64,000 bases of DNA from Planctomycetota bacterium (GTDB taxonomy: Bacteria; Planctomycetota; Phycisphaerae; UBA1845). Under the pieces are notes generated by a model. It worked only from the letters and a program-made list of their open reading frames with translations, did not search any database and was not told the DNA's origin. Below are positions 21,805 through 30,410 of this stretch, one piece after another. The DNA is taken from contig JAKQDH010000012.1 in the NCBI GenBank assembly GCA_029558835.1, positions 1 through 64,000 of the forward strand. The letters are read 5' to 3'. Made by a program: the position numbers and the translations under genes. Numbering within the stretch: position 1 is the stretch's first letter; the number at the start of each line of letters is the position of its first letter.

Positions 21805-24075
21805 ATGTTCCGCAGGGTGATAGCGATGGTGTTCATGGCGGCGGCAGTCTGCGCCGCGAGGGCCGCCGACGGTGCGGACCAAGTTCCTCAGCGCTTTGAC
21901 GGGTACCAGGTGGTCACGGTGGCCATCCCGAGTTGGGAGACGCTCGCCGAGGTCGAGAAGGTCTGCGAGACCATCATGAACGACTACCCCGGCCCGGGGA
22001 AGCTGGACGTGATGTTCGCGCCCGGCCGACTCGGCGAACTGGACCGCCTGGGGCTTTCCTACGTGGTCAAGATCGAGGACTACCAGGTCCTGATTGACAA
22101 CCGGGACACGCCCGGCGCCCGCGGCTGGTTTGATGCGTATCATCGCTACAGCTCCCCGAGCATCACCGATGACATCGTGGATTACCTTGAGGCTCTGGCC
22201 ACTACCCACCCGAATCATGAGCTGGCGACGATGCTCAACGTCGGTAACAGCGTGGAGAACCGCACCATCTGGGGGCTGGTCATCGCCGGTGCGAACGTTA
22301 CGCCCGAGAGCCCGACGGTCTTGTACTTCGGGGCGGAACACGCGCGGGAGTGGATTGCCGCGACGGTGCCCACGTACGTGGCGACCTACCTGATGGACCA
22401 GTACGGCACGAATCCGGTGGTGACCGACCTGGTGGACAACGTCCGGTGGGTCATGGTGCCGGTCATGAACCCGGACGGCTACGAGCATTGCTGGACCACG
22501 TATCGTCTGTGGCGGAAGAACCGGCGCAACAACGGCGGCGGGGTGTACGGGGTGGACCTGAATCGCAACTGGGGCGAGGGGTGGGGCGGTGAGGGCTCCA
22601 GCAGCAGCCCCAGCAGCGATACCTATCGCGGCCCGTCGGCCTTCAGTGAGCCGGAGACCGTGGCGATTCGCAACCTCTTCGACACCTACAACGTCCGCGC
22701 CATGATCGACCTGCACAGCTACGGGCTGTACATCATGTGGCCCTACGGCTACCAGTCCGCGCTGCCCGCCCACCAGGCGACGTACCTTGCCCACGGGCAG
22801 GATATGCAACAGATGGTGCAGGCGGTGCACGGAGTGACCTACACGATCGGGCCGGTGTACAGCACGTTGTACGCCGCGTCCGGGGTATCGGTTGACTGGA
22901 CGTACGTGCAGCGCGGCGTGCTCTCGTACACGATTGAGTTACGGGACACGGGGGCTTACGGCTTCGAACTGCCGGCCAACCAGATCATCCCGAACAACCA
23001 GGAGGTCCTGCCGGCCATCCTGTATCTGGCGAACACGGACTGGGTGCGGCTGCCGATCCGGTTCGAGTTCCCCAACGGGCTGCCGGAGGTGTTGCAGGCG
23101 GGCAGCGACACGGTGGTGGCCGTGAACATCGTGGCCCAGTACGCGGCCGTGGTTCCCGGCACGCCCCAGATGCACTACCGCTACGACCCGGCCGGAGCGT
23201 TCGTGGCCGTGCCGCTGACGTCGCTGGGAGGAAACGCGTACCAGGCGGTGCTGCCGGCCACCAACTGTCTCTCGACGCCGGAGTTCTACTTCAGCGCCGA
23301 GGCGGACACCGGCGTGACGGTGAGCAGTCCCCGCAACGCCCCGGCGGAGGTGTACGACGCCACGATGTCCACGGGAGCAAACGGGTTCTATGTTCAGGAC
23401 CTCAGCAGCAACCCGGGCTGGACGACGCAGGGGCTGTGGGCATGGGGGCACCCCACGGGCGGCGGCGGGCAGTACGGTGGACCCGATCCGACCAACGGCT
23501 ACACCGGCGCCAATGTGTACGGCTACAACTTGAGCGGTGACTACACCAACAGCATGCCCGAGTACCACTTGACCAGCACCGCCATCAACTGCAGCGGGCG
23601 CAACGGCGTGCACCTGGTTTTCCGGCGCTGGCTGGGTGTGGAGAGGTCGCAGTATGACCACGCCTACGTGCGGGTGAGCACCAACGGCACCACGTGGACC
23701 ACCGTCTGGCAGAATCCGAACGCGGATACCACGGACACGTCATGGCAGCACATTGACCTCGACATCTCCGCAGTGGCGGACAACCAGCCGACGGTGTACC
23801 TGCGCTGGACCATGGGTACCACGGACGGCGGCTGGACGTACTGCGGCTGGAACATCGACGACATCCGCCTGACCTCAGCCGAGTGCGAGGGTCTGCCGGC
23901 CGACTACAACGGTGACGGCAATGTGGACCTACCGGATTACGCCGCTTTCTCCGACTGTCTGACCGGACCGGACGGCGGCGTGCTGCCCGGTTGCGCGATC
24001 TTCGAGCTGACCGGCGACGCCGACGTGGACCTTGACGACCTGGCGGCGTTTCAGCGGCTGTTCACGGGCCCCTAG
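21805..24075 (+). CDS. Secreted M14 zinc carboxypeptidase with dockerin-like tail, paralogue
   Basis: A 756-residue paralogue of the divergent gene at 18921. Signal peptide about 1-20. Catalytic domain about 115-425 with zinc ligands H179 and E182 (AEHAREW), H304 (DLHSYG) and catalytic E378 (IELRDTG). The shared stretch TYRLWRKNRRNN and the following GVDLNRN (where Arg binds substrate carboxylate) are almost identical in both. The C-terminus has a jelly-roll region and a dockerin-like pair (YNGDGNVDLPDYAAFSDC and TGDADVDLDDLAAFQRLF). A GGAAGAGGA ribosome site precedes the ATG. The middle C-terminal module differs from the paralogue, suggesting module exchange after duplication. Confidence 0.9.
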   Translation: MFRRVIAMVFMAAAVCAARAADGADQVPQRFDGYQVVTVAIPSWETLAEVEKVCETIMNDYPGPGKLDVMFAPGRLGELDRLGLSYVVKIEDYQVLIDNRDTPGARGWFDAYHRYSSPSITDDIVDYLEALATTHPNHELATMLNVGNSVENRTIWGLVIAGANVTPESPTVLYFGAEHAREWIAATVPTYVATYLMDQYGTNPVVTDLVDNVRWVMVPVMNPDGYEHCWTTYRLWRKNRRNNGGGVYGVDLNRNWGEGWGGEGSSSSPSSDTYRGPSAFSEPETVAIRNLFDTYNVRAMIDLHSYGLYIMWPYGYQSALPAHQATYLAHGQDMQQMVQAVHGVTYTIGPVYSTLYAASGVSVDWTYVQRGVLSYTIELRDTGAYGFELPANQIIPNNQEVLPAILYLANTDWVRLPIRFEFPNGLPEVLQAGSDTVVAVNIVAQYAAVVPGTPQMHYRYDPAGAFVAVPLTSLGGNAYQAVLPATNCLSTPEFYFSAEADTGVTVSSPRNAPAEVYDATMSTGANGFYVQDLSSNPGWTTQGLWAWGHPTGGGGQYGGPDPTNGYTGANVYGYNLSGDYTNSMPEYHLTSTAINCSGRNGVHLVFRRWLGVERSQYDHAYVRVSTNGTTWTTVWQNPNADTTDTSWQHIDLDISAVADNQPTVYLRWTMGTTDGGWTYCGWNIDDIRLTSAECEGLPADYNGDGNVDLPDYAAFSDCLTGPDGGVLPGCAIFELTGDADVDLDDLAAFQRLFTGP

Positions 24076-24109
24076 GCGATTGGCGAGTGTCGATTGTCGA
24101 TTGGTGCAT

Positions 24110-24146
24110 GCGGGCGCGAGTCCCTCCCTAGGACTCTGCGACCCGC
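24110..24146 (+). terminator. Possible terminator hairpin after M14 gene
   Basis: A stem GCGGG...GAGTCC closed by GGACTC...CCCGC, 35 bases after the stop. No T tract follows, so any intrinsic termination would be non-canonical. Confidence 0.35.
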
Positions 24147-24278
24147 CCGCAACCCGGATTGTGGTACGGGCGTCCCGCCCGCGGCTCCATCGGAAAGACG
24201 CTGGTGCTACGAACATCGCCGGCCGCAAAGAGACTGAGCGTTTGTTGTCCGAGGAACTGACCTTAGGACTGTAGGACA

Positions 24279-25214
24279 ATGAACGTGGAAGGTGGCATTC
24301 TCGGGGCGATCGGCAACACGTCGTTGGTGCAGCTTCGTCGCGTGGTTCCGCCGGGCTGTGCGAAGGTGTTCGCCAAGCTGGAGTGGGAGAACCCCACCGG
24401 CAGCATGAAGGACCGCGCGGCGCTGGCGATGATTGCGCGTGCGGAAGGGGACGGCCGTCTGCGTCCGGGCGATACCATCGTTGAGTATACGGGCGGCAGT
24501 ACGGGCACGTCCCTGGCGCTGGTCTGCGCGGCCAAGGCATACCCCCTCCACATCGTGACGTCGGACGCCTTCAGCCGGGAGAAGCGGGACCACATGTCGG
24601 CGCTGGGCGCGGAACTTACGCTGGTGCCCAGCGAGGGCGGGCTGACCACCAGGAGCCTGATCCTGAACATGATCGAGGCGGCCCGGGTCCTGAGTCGGAA
24701 CCCCCGGACCTACTGGACCGACCAACTCAACAACTGTGACAGCGTCACCGGCTACTACGCCTTGGGCGACGAGATCTGGCAGCAAGCGGGAGGCGGGGTG
24801 GATGCCTTCGTGCAGTGCGTGGGCACCGCGGCCTCCCTGCGAGGGGTGGCCACGGTGCTGAAGCGCTATCGCGCTGGGGTCGAGATCGTCGCCGTGGAGC
24901 CGGCCGAGTCCGCGGTGCTCTCCGGTGGCCGGCCGGGGCCGCATAAGATCGAGGGCGTGGGCATCGGCTACCCACCGCCGCTGTGGGAACCGAGCCTGGT
25001 GGACGAGATTGTCCCCATCGCCACGGCCGACGCGAAGGAGATGACCCGCCGTTTGGCGCAGGAGGAAGGTCTGTTCGCCGGAACGTCGTCGGGAGCGAAC
25101 GTCCTGGCGGCGATCCAGGTGGGCCGGAGACTGGGGCCGAATGCCCAGGTCGTCACGCTGATGGTGGATTCCGGCCTGAAATACGTGAGCACGGACGTCT
25201 ACCGAAGCGCGTAA
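24279..25214 (+). CDS. Cysteine synthase family PLP enzyme
   Basis: A 311-residue fold-type II PLP enzyme of the O-acetylserine sulfhydrylase/cystathionine beta-synthase family, of normal length for CysK or CysM. K44 in PTGSMKDRAA is the Schiff-base lysine; TGGSTGT (71-77) is the substrate/phosphate loop region; GTSSGAN near 268-274 holds the pyridine-nitrogen contact. The expected role is cysteine synthesis from O-acetylserine and sulfide. The asparagine loop reads GSTGTSLA rather than the common GNTGIGLA, so substrate preference may differ. AGGAC lies close to the ATG. No serine acetyltransferase is nearby. Confidence 0.88.
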   Translation: MNVEGGILGAIGNTSLVQLRRVVPPGCAKVFAKLEWENPTGSMKDRAALAMIARAEGDGRLRPGDTIVEYTGGSTGTSLALVCAAKAYPLHIVTSDAFSREKRDHMSALGAELTLVPSEGGLTTRSLILNMIEAARVLSRNPRTYWTDQLNNCDSVTGYYALGDEIWQQAGGGVDAFVQCVGTAASLRGVATVLKRYRAGVEIVAVEPAESAVLSGGRPGPHKIEGVGIGYPPPLWEPSLVDEIVPIATADAKEMTRRLAQEEGLFAGTSSGANVLAAIQVGRRLGPNAQVVTLMVDSGLKYVSTDVYRSA

Positions 25215-25311
25215 CCAAATCGGCCTCTTCGCAATCCCGGCCTACTGAGCGCCGCGCGCAGACGCGTCGTGTGCGGACTCGCCGCTCGGGTGGCATACGG
25301 TCGCGTCGCTC

Positions 25312-25350
25312 GGGTGGCATGCCCAAGCGCAGCGCCGGCATGCTGTGGCG
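25312..25350. repeat. Partial GGTGGCATGCCC element
   Basis: GGGTGGCATGCCCAAGC followed by GCCGGCATGC matches the left end of the roughly 100-bp family. The right end is absent. A second shortened start, CGGGTGGCAT, lies about 20 bases before it. Confidence 0.5.
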
Positions 25351-25402
25351 GAGGGTGAGCGCGGCGCGTTCCGCCGCTGTGGCCGCAGGCCCCGGGCGTG
25401 GT

Positions 25403-26674
25403 TCAAGTCGCCGTGCCTGCCAGCCGTTGTGCTACGCCGGCGGCCGCGACGAAGGCGCTCGACCAGGCCCATTGGAAGTTGAAGCCGCCGATGCGCCCGT
25501 CCACGTCGAGGATTTCACCGGCGAAATACAGCCCTGGGCAGCACCGGGACGCCAGCGTGCGCGGGTCCACCTCGGCCAGGGGGATGCCGCCGGCCGTCAC
25601 TTCGGCGTACTGGTAGCCGCGGCTGTCGCGCACCGGCAGCGGCCAGGCCAGTAGCGCGTGCACGAGGTGCCGGCGCGCGTCGCGCGGCAGATAGCTCATG
25701 GCAACTTGTCCGTCGATACCGAGGTGCCGCAGGACGGCCTCCGCCACCCGCGCGGGCAGCAGTTCCCCGAGTACGGTGTGCAGGCGTGCTTTCGGATGGG
25801 CGGCGACCAGCTCGAGCAGGCGGCATTCGGCGGCCGGAAAGTCCATCCCCGGCAGGAAGTTGACGAGGACTTGCACCGGTCTTTGCTCCAGGCGGGCGCG
25901 GTGCCAGAAGCGGGACGCGTCGAGAACGGCCGGGCCGCTGACGCCGAAATGCGTCCAGAGCAGTGCGCCGCGCGTGCGCACCGGCTTGTCGCCGGCGGCG
26001 TGCACCGCCACCTCGACGTCCTGCGCGATGCCACTGAGGGGCATATGCAGGTCGCCGTCGAGCAGCAGCGGCACCAGGGCGGGGGTCGTGGGGACGAGCG
26101 TGTGGCCGAGTTGTTGCGCCAGGCGGTAGCCGCTGCCGTCGCTGCCGGTCCTGGGCAATGACTGCCCACCCGTGGCCAGCACAACGCTGCGGGCACCCAG
26201 CGCGTCGTTGTTCGCGTGCAGGCGGAAGGCGGCGCCGTCGCGTTCGAGGGCAGTGACGCGCGTGTTCGTCAGCAGCCGTACGCCGCGCTCGCCGACCTCG
26301 CGCACCAGGGCGGCTACGACCGTGCCGGCGTCGTCGGACCGCGGGAAGAGCTTGCCCTGCTCCTCCTCGTACAGTTCGACGCCCACCTCGCGGAAGAAGG
26401 CCACCGTGTCTTCGGCGGGGAAGGCGCGCAGGACGCGCTCGATGACGCGCCGGTTGCCGCCGGCGAAGTCCGCGGGGGTGACCACGTGGTTGGTGACGTT
26501 GCAGCGTCCACCGCCGGAGACGCGGATCTTCGCGCCCGGTTTGCGCGCGCCGTCGAGGGCGATCACGCCCCCGGCCGGCAGCCGGCGTGCGACGAAGATG
26601 GCCGTGGCGAGACCGGCGGCCCCGGCGCCGACGATGGCGACATCGGTGTGATGGGCTCGGGTGAAGTCGGACAC
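25403..26674 (-). CDS. NAD(P)/FAD-dependent oxidoreductase, HI0933/BaiN type
   Basis: A 423-residue flavoprotein. The N-terminal dinucleotide fold has GAGAAGLA (about 16-23), then RKPGAKIRVSGGGRCNVTN, the signature of the HI0933-like/BaiN (YhiN) family. Near 165 is VLATGGQSLPRTGSDGSGY; the C-terminal VTAGGIPLAEVDPRT and GLYFAGEILDVDGRIGGFNFQWAWSS blocks are also diagnostic. Some family members reduce bile-acid intermediates, but the general substrate is unknown. The start is a GTG at 26674; no in-frame ATG is near. Length is normal. Confidence 0.9.
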   Translation of the reverse strand: MSDFTRAHHTDVAIVGAGAAGLATAIFVARRLPAGGVIALDGARKPGAKIRVSGGGRCNVTNHVVTPADFAGGNRRVIERVLRAFPAEDTVAFFREVGVELYEEEQGKLFPRSDDAGTVVAALVREVGERGVRLLTNTRVTALERDGAAFRLHANNDALGARSVVLATGGQSLPRTGSDGSGYRLAQQLGHTLVPTTPALVPLLLDGDLHMPLSGIAQDVEVAVHAAGDKPVRTRGALLWTHFGVSGPAVLDASRFWHRARLEQRPVQVLVNFLPGMDFPAAECRLLELVAAHPKARLHTVLGELLPARVAEAVLRHLGIDGQVAMSYLPRDARRHLVHALLAWPLPVRDSRGYQYAEVTAGGIPLAEVDPRTLASRCCPGLYFAGEILDVDGRIGGFNFQWAWSSAFVAAAGVAQRLAGTAT

Positions 26675-26768
26675 GCGGAGATTCTAAGCCGACCCGGTGG
26701 ATTGGGCGACGTTCATCTGAGCCGCGCACGGGTTTTTCAGCCGGAACGCCCAATCGGGAAGCCACCGC

Positions 26769-26866
26769 GGCGGCATACCCAAGCCGGCGGCGCCGGCATG
26801 CCGCGGTGGAAATTGGCGACCTGGCCGACGGACGGCATGGCGGCGCAGCGCTTGGCCATGCCACCC
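26769..26866. repeat. GGTGGCATG element, full copy
   Basis: Left end CGGCGGCATACCCAAGC and right end GCTTGGCCATGCCACCC are imperfect inverted repeats. The interior includes GGCGCCGGCATGC and GGCATGGCGGCGCAGCG. Non-coding; between two minus-strand genes. Confidence 0.65.
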
Positions 26867-26924
26867 ACTTGCGAGGGTCGGTTTCCCAATGGCGCGGGGT
26901 CGGCGCTGCTTTTTCATCAGACTG

Positions 26925-27920
26925 CTACGTCCGGCGGGCCTGGACCACCGAGTTCATGCCTTCATCGCGGTGCAAGAGGGTCGCTTCGACGAAGCCGGCC
27001 GCCTCCAGATCGGTGCGCAATTCGGCGAACGTGAACGTGCCCCCGCGTGGTGTCCCCGCGAGCATATTCAGCGCGAACAGCGCGCCGACCAGGGGGGCCG
27101 TGCGGGCGTCGTCCATTACCACGTCGCGCAGCAGGAGGTGTCCTCCGGGGCGCAGGGCCGTGTGAATCTGGCGGAACAGAACCTGGTTCTCCGCCCGCGA
27201 CTGCTGGTGCACGATGGCACTGAGCCAGGCGAGGTCGGCACCGGTGGGGAGCGGATGCAGCGTGAAGTCACCGCCCACGAGCGTCACGCGGGCCGTCAGT
27301 CCGGCGGCCGACAGGCGACGCTCCGCCAGCGGGATCACCTCCGGCAGATCGAAGAGAGTGGCCGTCGCCTCCGGGAACGCCCGCAGGAACGCGATCGTCC
27401 ACGTCCCGGACGCCCCGCCCACGTCGAGCAGGTGGCGAAAGGGTGGGACGGGCAGTTCGGCGAGCAGGCCGGCGGCGACCGGCCCACAGATGGTGTGCAT
27501 GGCGCCGATGAAGGCCGCCTGGTCCGCGGCCGCGCCGCGGATGCTCGGCGCGGGCGGGGCGGGCTCTCCCGATTGCACGACGCAGGCCAGTTGGGCCCAG
27601 CGCCGCAGGCAGTTCGCCTGATGCTGGAGCATGGGCAACACGGTGCCGGGCGCGTCCGGTTGCAGCAGTTCCGCTACCGTCGGGGCGGGCAGGTAGCGAT
27701 CGTCTTGCTTGTGCAGCAGGCCCAGCGCGGCAAGGGCGTCGAGCAGCATGCCCATGCTGCGCAGGTTGCATTGCCGCCGGCGGGCCAATTGCTCGGCCGT
27801 AAGCGGCTCCTGAGCCCAGCCGGTGAACAACTCCAGATCGGCAGCGGCTGCCAGTACGCAGGCGACCTGGAAGCTGCGGGCCGCTTCCAGCAACGCCTCG
27901 GCCGTCCAGTTTCGGGTCAT
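26925..27920 (-). CDS. SAM-dependent O-methyltransferase (dimerising, AdoMet)
   Basis: A 331-residue methyltransferase of the plant-OMT/hydroxyindole-O-methyltransferase-like superfamily. The N-terminal winged-helix dimerisation domain (about 8-95) contains LTAEQLARRRQC...LLDALAALGLL. The catalytic Rossmann domain has the SAM loop LLDVGGASGTWT (about 166-177), an acidic LFDLPEV strand and a late LLLRDVVMDD. The catalytic His seen in some family members may be H238 in AIVHQQS. Substrate unknown. The ATG follows GGAGGAG. A repeat element lies directly upstream. Confidence 0.86.
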   Translation of the reverse strand: MTRNWTAEALLEAARSFQVACVLAAAADLELFTGWAQEPLTAEQLARRRQCNLRSMGMLLDALAALGLLHKQDDRYLPAPTVAELLQPDAPGTVLPMLQHQANCLRRWAQLACVVQSGEPAPPAPSIRGAAADQAAFIGAMHTICGPVAAGLLAELPVPPFRHLLDVGGASGTWTIAFLRAFPEATATLFDLPEVIPLAERRLSAAGLTARVTLVGGDFTLHPLPTGADLAWLSAIVHQQSRAENQVLFRQIHTALRPGGHLLLRDVVMDDARTAPLVGALFALNMLAGTPRGGTFTFAELRTDLEAAGFVEATLLHRDEGMNSVVQARRT

Positions 27921-28454
27921 GGGCAGGCTCCTCCGCGGGCCCGTACCGGTGCTCCCGGTACGTGTTTAGCGTGGGTGCCATGCCCTCACCCGCCGCAGGC
28001 GGGGGTGGGCATGTGCGTCGGCACGCAGAGGCATGCTTACCCGCGACTGCGCTCGCGGGAAAGCATGGCACCCACAACACCAAAGACGCTAAACACATAC
28101 TGCTCCCGGGAGCACCGGCGCAGTTCTCACCGGCGGACGGGGCCCATCATGGCACGGATGGTTGCGCGTGGCCAGTGTGAGGGCGGGCCCCGCGGCCGGT
28201 ATTCCGTCAATCCTGAGTCTTCGGGTCGGCATGCGGCGTAACCCTAAGCTGGCGCGTGACGTCAGAGCCCGCCGCGCGAGCGGCAGGAGGGGTCCGGGGG
28301 CTGGCGCCCACGGCTCTGACCGGGCGGACGCCCGAAGAGCGTGTGTTGTGCCACCAGGGGGGCAGCCCGCCCGCCGGTCCGCGTGTACACTTGAACAGGA
28401 AGACGGCGGAGTGTGCGGCTGCCCAGCGGACGGCGTAACGGCGGAGCAGAGGGC
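27921..28454. other. 534-base divergent gap with a MITE copy
   Basis: Holds the 133-bp TGTTTAGCGT element (27963-28095). Its flanks are themselves inverted (GGTGCTCCCGGTA on the left, CCCGGGAGCACC on the right). The rest carries a TACACT (28386) that may be the -10 of the gene at 28455. Confidence 0.45.
27963..28095. repeat. TGTTTAGCGT terminal-inverted-repeat element, copy 1
   Basis: The ends are TGTTTAGCGT and ACGCTAAACA, a perfect 10-bp inverted repeat. Subterminal GGGTGCCATGC/GCATGGCACCC also pair. The interior is GC-rich with CCGCGACTGCG. No coding capacity. About 90 percent identical by eye to 37547-37678. Confidence 0.75.
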
Positions 28455-29639
28455 ATGCGTTGCGGCCAAGACAGCCAGGTCCGGTCCTGCTGCCCGGTGG
28501 AGTTCCGGCGCGGGGGACGGTTTGCCGTGGCGGGCCTCTGGGTGTCGGCGGCAGCGTGCGCGGGGGCGATCCCCCCCGCGCTGGAGCCTGATGCCCAACT
28601 GGCGGCCGCACTGAGGGAGGTGGCCGGCGAGAGCTTCCGCATCCGCGAGACGGACCACTTCACGATTGCCTACGACGTGCCCCACGAGGTCCTGCGCGGT
28701 CTGGTGGACCGGCTGGAGGGAACCTTTAACGCGGTGTGGAGATTCTGTGAGGCCGGCGGTCTACCGGTTCATCCGCCGCGCCAACGGCTCGCAGTCATCT
28801 TCTTCGATCGGGTCGAGGACTTGCAGCGCTACGCGGAGCGGACGGGTCTGCGGACGTCATCGGCAGAGGGTTTCTACGACCAGGGCACCAACCGGGCGGT
28901 CTTCGCCAACGCGCTCAACCGCCCCGATATGCAAAGGCTGACGGAGCATCTCGAACAACTGCAGGCGCGGATCAAGGCGGCGACTACCCAGCCCGGATCG
29001 GCGGACAGCGCGCAGGTGCGCGGGCTGCAAAGCGACTCGACCGCGCTGCGCGGTCGCCGTGACCTGCTGGTCAGGAAGATCAACCAGCTTGTGGTGCAAC
29101 ACGAGGCCGCCCATCACGTGCTGTTCAACATCGGAGTGCACGCGCGTGGACAGTGGAATCCCCCCTGGTTGGCGGAGGGTCTGGCGACGCAGTTCGAGGT
29201 GCTCCAGGGAAGTGCCGCGGGCGGGAAGTTGGCCGTCAATCACGTCCGCTTGGCCGACTTGCGTGAGGCGATCGGCGTGGAGCGGAAGGTGAGTCGCCTG
29301 CCGGAGGCTGAGCTGGCGGCCGCGTTCGCGGACGGGCGAGTCGTCGGGGTGCAACGCCTCGTGAGTGACCCGGCGGTGTTTCTCGAAAAGGCGGAGGACG
29401 TGGCCCGTCGCTACGCCGAGGCGAACGCTCTGGTGTTGTACCTCAGCCGCAAGCGGCCGGAGGCCCTGGCGCGGTACCTGGAGCAGATGGGGCGGCGCGC
29501 CCCGGGGCCGCCGCCGTCCGCTGCCGGCGAGCTGGCGGACTTCGAGGCCGCCTTCGGCCCGGTCGATGACGTCCTGAACCGGGAGTGGCTGCGATTCGTA
29601 CTGCAACTACCGTTTGACCCCCAGCAGGCCCTGCGCTGA
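28455..29639 (+). CDS. DUF1570-type secreted metalloprotein
   Basis: A 394-residue protein. The N-terminus has a basic lead and a hydrophobic stretch (about 22-38, RFAVAGLWVSAAACAGA), probably a signal peptide. The body resembles DUF1570/peptidase-MA-like planctomycete proteins: FRIRETDHFTIAYD near 60-75, then VVQHEAAHHVLFNIGV, an HExxH zinc-binding motif (H216, E217, H220), and PPWLAEGLATQFEV, where the Glu could be the third ligand. A putative zinc peptidase, but activity is unproven. The start was chosen for GAGGGC before the ATG at 28455. Confidence 0.8.
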   Translation: MRCGQDSQVRSCCPVEFRRGGRFAVAGLWVSAAACAGAIPPALEPDAQLAAALREVAGESFRIRETDHFTIAYDVPHEVLRGLVDRLEGTFNAVWRFCEAGGLPVHPPRQRLAVIFFDRVEDLQRYAERTGLRTSSAEGFYDQGTNRAVFANALNRPDMQRLTEHLEQLQARIKAATTQPGSADSAQVRGLQSDSTALRGRRDLLVRKINQLVVQHEAAHHVLFNIGVHARGQWNPPWLAEGLATQFEVLQGSAAGGKLAVNHVRLADLREAIGVERKVSRLPEAELAAAFADGRVVGVQRLVSDPAVFLEKAEDVARRYAEANALVLYLSRKRPEALARYLEQMGRRAPGPPPSAAGELADFEAAFGPVDDVLNREWLRFVLQLPFDPQQALR

Positions 29640-29703
29640 GGAGGGTGCTTGCCGCCCTCCGGCGGGGGCGTCTACATACGACGACACGGCTCGGAACCCC
29701 CCG

Positions 29704-29803
29704 GGGGGTGCCCTGCCCAAGCCGAAGGCGCCGGCATGCTGTTGCAGATGGCAGCCTCGGACACGTGAGAAGGCATGGCGGCGCTACGCTTGGCCATGCC
29801 ACC
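29704..29803. repeat. GGTGGCATG element, full copy
   Basis: GGGGTGCCCTGCCCAAGCC at the left, GCTTGGCCATGCCACC at the right, with the shared GAAGGCGCCGGCATGC inside. Its right end is followed by the GGTCGGTTCCCCGGTGACG flank also seen near 1790. Confidence 0.65.
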
Positions 29804-29860
29804 TCACCCCAACGGTCGGTTCCCCGGTGACGCGGGGCGCTGTAGGATGGCGGTCTGGAG

Positions 29861-29888
29861 TGGACGGCGTGGGGTGCGACCGTACAAT
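29861..29888 (+). promoter_or_regulatory. Possible promoter for small membrane protein
   Basis: TGGACG (29861-29866), a 16-base spacer and TACAAT (29883-29888), 48 bases before the start codon. Confidence 0.4.
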
Positions 29889-29936
29889 GGGGCCGGTTGG
29901 GCGAGCGAAGAGGCTGTTGACTTGCAGGAGATGGCC

Positions 29937-30305
29937 GTGGCTCGAGTCAGTTTGCGTCGCTATGACGTGCAAGCCGTGTATGCCCTCATTCTGTCCGTGG
30001 CGGCCGTGGTGCCGCTTCTCGGGGCCGCCGCCTTGTTCGTGCGGAACTTCCACTTCGACGTGGGGCAGGTCCTCTACACCGAGGGAAGCAAGTTCTTGCC
30101 GGTGTACCTGGGTACGGTGGCGGTCTCCGGCCTGCTCGGCGTCGTCGGGTGTCTTTTGGGCTGGAGCAGCGCTGGGCAGCGCCGCAACCCGCGGCAAGCT
30201 TGGTCGTGGCTCGGTTTCTTCGTGGGCGGCTCGGTGATCACCCTTGACTTCATCCTGCTGGCTGCGTTCGTGCTGCTGCGGCTGCAGGTTCCCTCGTCGG
30301 CTTAG
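29937..30305 (+). CDS. Three-helix membrane protein of unknown function
   Basis: A 122-residue protein with three hydrophobic helices (about 12-32, 48-72 and 85-112). The loop after the first helix has FHFDVGQVLYTEGSKFLP; a basic cytoplasmic loop (GQRRNPRQAW) follows the second. No family recognised. The GTG at 29937 sits 7 bases after AGGAG, whereas the ATG at 29931 directly abuts it, so the GTG is preferred; the difference is two residues. A repeat element and a probable promoter lie upstream. Confidence 0.65.
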   Translation: MARVSLRRYDVQAVYALILSVAAVVPLLGAAALFVRNFHFDVGQVLYTEGSKFLPVYLGTVAVSGLLGVVGCLLGWSSAGQRRNPRQAWSWLGFFVGGSVITLDFILLAAFVLLRLQVPSSA

Positions 30306-30410
30306 GATCCCGTCGGGTCGGCAGCGGGCACCGAGCCGGCGGCGCTCGCTGCGGCGCTTTGCCCCGCTCGAGCCAGGCTCTTTCGTCACGCCGGCCACTT
30401 GGCGCCTACC

